NCBI RefSeq assembly: GCF_034343125.1
Contig: NZ_CP139957.1
Location: 1,792,001-1,856,000, forward strand
Direction of reading: 5' to 3'
DNA from: Caldicellulosiruptor danielii
GTDB taxonomy: Bacteria > Bacillota > Thermoanaerobacteria > Caldicellulosiruptorales > Caldicellulosiruptoraceae
Length of the DNA: 64,000 nucleotides
Shown here: piece after piece, positions 60,452 through 64,000 of the stretch
Numbering within the stretch: the stretch's first letter is position 1
Layout of the letters: each line of letters starts with the position of its first letter
Notes under the pieces: generated by a model
The model's database searches: none
The model's input: the letters and a program-made list of their open reading frames with translations, nothing else
Told to the model about the DNA's origin: nothing
Program-made: the position numbers and the translations under genes

Positions 60452-62182
60452 TTATGGAATCTTTACCTTAATTACATTTCCACCCACTATTCTATCTGAG
60501 TAGATGGCGTAAACTGTAAAGTAATAGTAATGTCCTCTCTTGAGTTCTTTATATTCTCCATTTATTAAATACTTGTCTTTTGCTTTGACATTTATCGAAG
60601 TTATGTTTTTATCTGAAATTGCTGCAAGCAAACCATCTTTATTGAAGTCAGGTAAAGAGTTTTTATCAGATACAACAACTCTGAACCCTTGAAGCTTATC
60701 ATTGTCTATTTTATCCCATTTTAGGTTAATATATGATTGTCCCCACCATCTTACTGTTTTTGCCTGCAACTTTGGTCTTAATTTTGCAATCTCTAAGTTA
60801 GAATAATAAATGGCCTTGATGCTATTCCCAGGAATAAGTCTATCTTGATACTGAGCTGTCACACTAAAATAATATTCCTCACCATCTTTCAAATACTCAC
60901 CGAAATCTCCGCCTTTGTAAGAAATTGTGTTGTCAATAACAATCTGAGTTGTATTCTTGTCATTTATGAAGACAAGATAACCGTTGTCAGGATACCTTGG
61001 TTCCTTTTTCTTTTTTGATATAACCACCCAGTATCCAATAAGATGCGAATCATCTATCTTTTGCCAGCTTAATACAAATTTATTGTTTTTATATTCATAC
61101 TTAACAGATGGTTTTTCGTAATAATTTGGTATTGAGGGTATCTTCATTCTTACAGCATTTCCTTTTACATAAACATTACCTTCATAAATTGCTGTTACAC
61201 TAAAATAGTAGTCTTCTCCGCTCTTAAGATATGCCCCAAAGTCACCGCCGTTATATTTTGAATTCACACCTATTTCAACATACGTTGCATCTCTATAACT
61301 AAGTTTTTTTAGATAACCATCCTGCGGATATGCAGGTTGGCTGTTGTTCTTTGATATGACAACAGCATATCCTTTCAACCTTTTATCATTTATTCTATTC
61401 CAGACAAGTACAACCTTATCGCCTTTTGTATATGCACTGACATTTGGTATTGTATAGTTGTTTGGTTGAGTAGAGCTTGTAGAAGAATTGTCATCATAAG
61501 TAACCTTTTCTTCACTTGTTCGAGTATTAACTACATTGAATAATAATACTGCTGCCTGTGCACGTGTTAGAATTCCTTGCGGGTCAAACTTGAGCTGATT
61601 TGAATTTGGAATAGGACTTCCTACCATAATACCTTTTGCGATGGCAATTGCAACATACTTTGTAAGGTTCTTTGATATCTGGTCTTTGTCAATGTAATTG
61701 TTCAAAATATTCATGTCAACATTTTCGTTTTGAAGTCCCTTTGCCTTAACAAGTGCAACTGCCATATCTTCTCTAACTGCATAATCCGACGGTTTAAAAT
61801 AGTCACCATTTGCAGTTCTAAATCCTGTCAAATAATATTTTGCACTTTCAACATATGGATAAGCCCAATGGTCCTTAGGGACATCTTTAAAGGAAGGCGT
61901 ATCTGTTACTTTTATTGGTAGATTTAGTGCCACCACCATTATTCTAGCAAATTCAGCACGTGTTACAGGATTGTCAGGTCTGAAAGTATTGTCTGGATAG
62001 CCTGTAATAATTCCTCTTTCAACCATAAACTTTACAGCATTATAAGCCCAGTGATTTTGCGGTAAATCTGAAAAAATAGGACTTGATGTGCCTTGCGCAA
62101 AAGCAATTGCAGAAAAAATTTGTACAATAGCAAAAACCAACATCACACATATCAGCAATAGACGTTTTTTAAATACTTTCAT
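60452..62182 (-). CDS. S-layer-homology protein with three C-terminal beta repeats
   Basis: Secreted surface protein of 576 residues. A signal peptide ends near AFAQG (about 28). Three SLH domains follow (about 34-86, 93-150, 155-220; for example FSDLPQNHWAYNAVKFMVER and GYPDNTFRPDNPVTRAEFAR), which should bind pyruvylated wall polymer. After a Ser/Thr-rich linker come three related units of roughly 100 residues (about 240-345, 350-460, 468-576), each with VLVW-x-x-I / LSWQKI, GYAVVISKN-type and YYFSVTA-x-Y motifs, resembling fibronectin III. No enzyme domain is present. AGGAGG lies directly before the ATG. Confidence 0.92.
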   Translation of the reverse strand: MKVFKKRLLLICVMLVFAIVQIFSAIAFAQGTSSPIFSDLPQNHWAYNAVKFMVERGIITGYPDNTFRPDNPVTRAEFARIMVVALNLPIKVTDTPSFKDVPKDHWAYPYVESAKYYLTGFRTANGDYFKPSDYAVREDMAVALVKAKGLQNENVDMNILNNYIDKDQISKNLTKYVAIAIAKGIMVGSPIPNSNQLKFDPQGILTRAQAAVLLFNVVNTRTSEEKVTYDDNSSTSSTQPNNYTIPNVSAYTKGDKVVLVWNRINDKRLKGYAVVISKNNSQPAYPQDGYLKKLSYRDATYVEIGVNSKYNGGDFGAYLKSGEDYYFSVTAIYEGNVYVKGNAVRMKIPSIPNYYEKPSVKYEYKNNKFVLSWQKIDDSHLIGYWVVISKKKKEPRYPDNGYLVFINDKNTTQIVIDNTISYKGGDFGEYLKDGEEYYFSVTAQYQDRLIPGNSIKAIYYSNLEIAKLRPKLQAKTVRWWGQSYINLKWDKIDNDKLQGFRVVVSDKNSLPDFNKDGLLAAISDKNITSINVKAKDKYLINGEYKELKRGHYYYFTVYAIYSDRIVGGNVIKVKIP

Positions 62183-62235
62183 CCTCCTCTGAACCCCTTT
62201 CTTAAATTAATTTTGCTTATGATACTTCCATTATA

Positions 62236-62264
62236 ACCATAATTTTTATAATTCATATTATCAA
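62236..62264 (-). promoter_or_regulatory. Possible promoter of the SLH gene
   Basis: TTGATA (62264-62259), 17 bases, TATGGT (62241-62236). A perfect TATAAT lies 1-2 bases nearer the gene but with no -35 at correct distance. Confidence 0.4.
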
Positions 62265-62307
62265 ATGATTACAAAATTGTGTAATTTACTTCTAACCTTA
62301 TTTTTGA

Positions 62308-62336
62308 TTGATTTACCAACTAAATTTTGCGATAAT
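62308..62336 (+). promoter_or_regulatory. Promoter of the GAF-domain gene
   Basis: TTGATT, 17 bases, GATAAT, 40 bases before ATG 62377. Confidence 0.45.
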
Positions 62337-62376
62337 TTTAATATAGCGACTTTCTCAAAGTGGTGACTCTGACATT

Positions 62377-63525
62377 ATGATTGAACTTTATGATCAAATT
62401 TCAAAACTCCGAAATATTCTTGAGAAATTAAGCTCCTATATATTATATGTCTCAACTGAAAAAAATATAGAGGATATCCTCCTTCAAACCATTGATATAT
62501 GTTTAGAACTTACAACAAGTGATGGTGCCACAATTTATCTTAAAGAAATGATTGAAAACGAGGAAAAACTTGTAATCAAAGCTGCAAAAAATCAATCAGT
62601 CAATTTTGAGTTCTACTTGGGATACTCACTGCCTATAAACTCTATTAGTTTAGCAGGATATGTTGCTTCTAACCGCAAACCTGTGGTTATAAATAACACT
62701 TTATCTTTACCTGAAAATCATGAATATAGGCAATTCAAATTTTTTGACAGGAGTTTGCATTATATTACAATTAACACTATAACAGTACCAATTTTTGATT
62801 ACACAAACAGTGTTATAGGAGTTTTGCAAGTTGTTAATAAGAAAGCAAAACCTCAATTAAAACTTGAAGAAAATAATGCTCATCTATTTACTATTGACTA
62901 TACTGATAACGATGCAAGAATAATATTAGCAATCTCGGCACTTTTAGGAATCATTTTAGACAGAATTTGGCTTTATCAAAAAAATGATCAACTGATAACA
63001 AATACTCAAAAGATGCTAAGTAATATTTTCGACTCGGTAAAAAAATCAATTTTGACTTTAAATGACATAATGCTAACAGGTCAGCAAAAGTTCATAGAGT
63101 ATCTTCAAGCTGAGAAAAGAAAAAAAGTTCTTGAGTTTAAAGAAGGACTTGAACTTTGTAAAAAACAAATTGAACTCTCAAAAGTTACTGAGACAATTAT
63201 AACTGTATGTTATTTATCAATCGAAACTTCAGATAATAAAGTATCAAATATATTCTATGAAGTACTTTCATCAGAAATAAGAATATATGACATTCCTGTT
63301 ATGGTAAAAGAAAATGAGTATGTCCTTTTGCTTTACAACGTTGACTTGATAAAAGCTAAAATGATTGCCAAAAGGATAGAAAGAAAAATGATTGAAAAGG
63401 CAAATTCACAAAATTATAACCTTCCATTCAAAACCAAATGGAGTTTTTATGAAATAAAACCTTCAGAAGAAAAAACTCTTGAGGAAATATGTGAAGGTTT
63501 AAAAAGTACTATGACAGAGCTTTAA
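62377..63525 (+). CDS. GAF-domain protein with a degenerate GGDEF-like C-terminus
   Basis: Probable cytoplasmic sensor of 382 residues. The GAF domain spans about 20-195 (ICLELTTSDGATIYLKE, GYVASNRKPVVIN, SVIGVLQVVNKK). After a helical stretch (about 205-250), the final 130 residues have the outline of a GGDEF domain (VCYLSIETSDNK ... IRIYDIPVMVKENEYVLLLYN ... MIAKRIERKM), with KENEY where GGDEF should be. It should not make cyclic-di-GMP. It could bind a ligand or act as a regulator. The ribosome binding site is weak. Confidence 0.78.
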   Translation: MIELYDQISKLRNILEKLSSYILYVSTEKNIEDILLQTIDICLELTTSDGATIYLKEMIENEEKLVIKAAKNQSVNFEFYLGYSLPINSISLAGYVASNRKPVVINNTLSLPENHEYRQFKFFDRSLHYITINTITVPIFDYTNSVIGVLQVVNKKAKPQLKLEENNAHLFTIDYTDNDARIILAISALLGIILDRIWLYQKNDQLITNTQKMLSNIFDSVKKSILTLNDIMLTGQQKFIEYLQAEKRKKVLEFKEGLELCKKQIELSKVTETIITVCYLSIETSDNKVSNIFYEVLSSEIRIYDIPVMVKENEYVLLLYNVDLIKAKMIAKRIERKMIEKANSQNYNLPFKTKWSFYEIKPSEEKTLEEICEGLKSTMTEL

Positions 63526-63571
63526 ATTGCTTTTAAGCTGTTAATTAATAAATGGTGGTGAAGAAGAAAAA

Positions 63572-64000
63572 ATGTCAAAGGAAAACCCTTTAACATTTCT
63601 GGGAATCGGAAGCGCTTTTAATCCTAATTACAACAATACCTCTGCTTACTTTGAATTGGAAGATAATCTTTTTTTGATTGACTGTGGTGGAGGTATATTT
63701 AACTCCCTTTTGAGTTTGAAACTACTTGAAAAATATCTAAATTTAAATGTTTTAATAACTCATACACACCCTGACCACATTGCAAGTTTAGGTCAATTAA
63801 TCTTGTATTGTTATTATCAACTAAGCAAGAAAATAACTCTTATCTTCCCTCAACCTGAAATAATATCAAATTTACTTGACTATATGGGTATCAGAAATGA
63901 GATATACACTTTGAAAACCCCTCAGGACTTTGTTAACTATCTCAGTAAACTTACGGTAATATCCTTTGAACAAGTTCATGTAAATGAATTGCCTTGTTTT
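63572..64000 (+). CDS. Metallo-beta-lactamase-fold hydrolase, partial
   Basis: Open frame that runs off the window; 143 codons read from ATG 63572. The N-terminus LTFLGIGSAFNPNYNNTSAY and LFLIDCGGGIFNSLL are MBL-fold strands, and the metal motif is THTHPDHIASLGQ, so it should bind two metals (HxHxDH). Its layout recalls RNase Z-like or phosphodiesterase members of the superfamily, but the substrate cannot be told from half a protein. It follows the GAF gene by 46 bases and may be co-transcribed. Confidence 0.82.
   Translation, partial: MSKENPLTFLGIGSAFNPNYNNTSAYFELEDNLFLIDCGGGIFNSLLSLKLLEKYLNLNVLITHTHPDHIASLGQLILYCYYQLSKKITLIFPQPEIISNLLDYMGIRNEIYTLKTPQDFVNYLSKLTVISFEQVHVNELPCF

Overview
The window looks like a chromosomal segment of a low-GC, thermophilic, anaerobic Firmicute. 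The best fit is Caldicellulosiruptor or a close relative; this is inference from gene content, not a database match. The reasons are AT-rich sequence with strong AGGAGG ribosome binding sites, PolC, the CtsR-McsA-McsB-ClpC stress operon, a pyrophosphate-type phosphofructokinase, an SLH-domain surface protein, a stand-alone MsmK/UgpC sugar-ABC ATPase, and many endospore genes. I see no rRNA, tRNA, CRISPR array, insertion sequence or prophage.

Layout. 1-4310 (minus): a nucleoside-type ABC importer operon (BMP binding protein, ATPase, permease cut by the window edge) with an MTA/purine nucleoside phosphorylase inside it, behind a promoter whose start region carries a TGTCAGA operator. 4341-13004 (minus): cell wall and sporulation block, gatD, murT, xerD, spoIIM-like, an unknown gene, spoIIP, gpr, an unlisted 57-residue sspF-like SASP gene, ypeB and sleB. 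13116-15610: a family-28 glycosyltransferase, a SpoIIQ-like LytM protein with a candidate sigma-F promoter, and a small membrane protein. 15622-21980 (minus): PucR-type regulator, ftsE, ftsX, an EnvC/PcsB-like LytM protein, ctpB and a MinJ-like PDZ protein, the cell-division neighbourhood known from Bacillus. 22070-24402: shared sugar ATPase, a small membrane protein with a possible sigma-G promoter, and thiN. 24433-37221 (minus): rpsB-tsf, then pyrH-frr-uppS-cdsA-dxr-rseP-ispG-GT2-polC, joining translation, lipid carrier and isoprenoid synthesis and replication.

37305-42399: polysaccharide genes (nucleotide-sugar dehydrogenase, TuaH-like glycosyltransferase, O-antigen-ligase-like protein) with two small membrane or secreted proteins. 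42403-45510: rqcH (ribosome rescue) and the phosphofructokinase. 45528-50134 (minus): ctsR-mcsA-mcsB-clpC with a textbook CtsR box. 50146-53668: a frameshifted polysaccharide deacetylase, a zinc-ribbon protein and an EF-G-like GTPase. 53839-60446: HD-GYP protein, tsaD, uppP, a YkvI-like membrane protein, dedA, argD and a family-4 uracil-DNA glycosylase. 60452-64000: an SLH surface protein with three related C-terminal repeats, a GAF protein with a degenerate GGDEF-like tail, and a metallo-beta-lactamase-fold protein cut by the window edge.

Most genes are ordinary housekeeping. The points most worth a second look are two single-base A-tract disruptions (deacetylase, and the region just upstream of uppS), the SspF gene too short for usual ORF calling, the phosphorylase embedded in the nucleoside transporter operon together with its repeated operator, the SpoIIQ-like protein lacking the catalytic-type histidine, and the SLH protein with unrecognised repeats. 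I found no clearly new multi-gene system.
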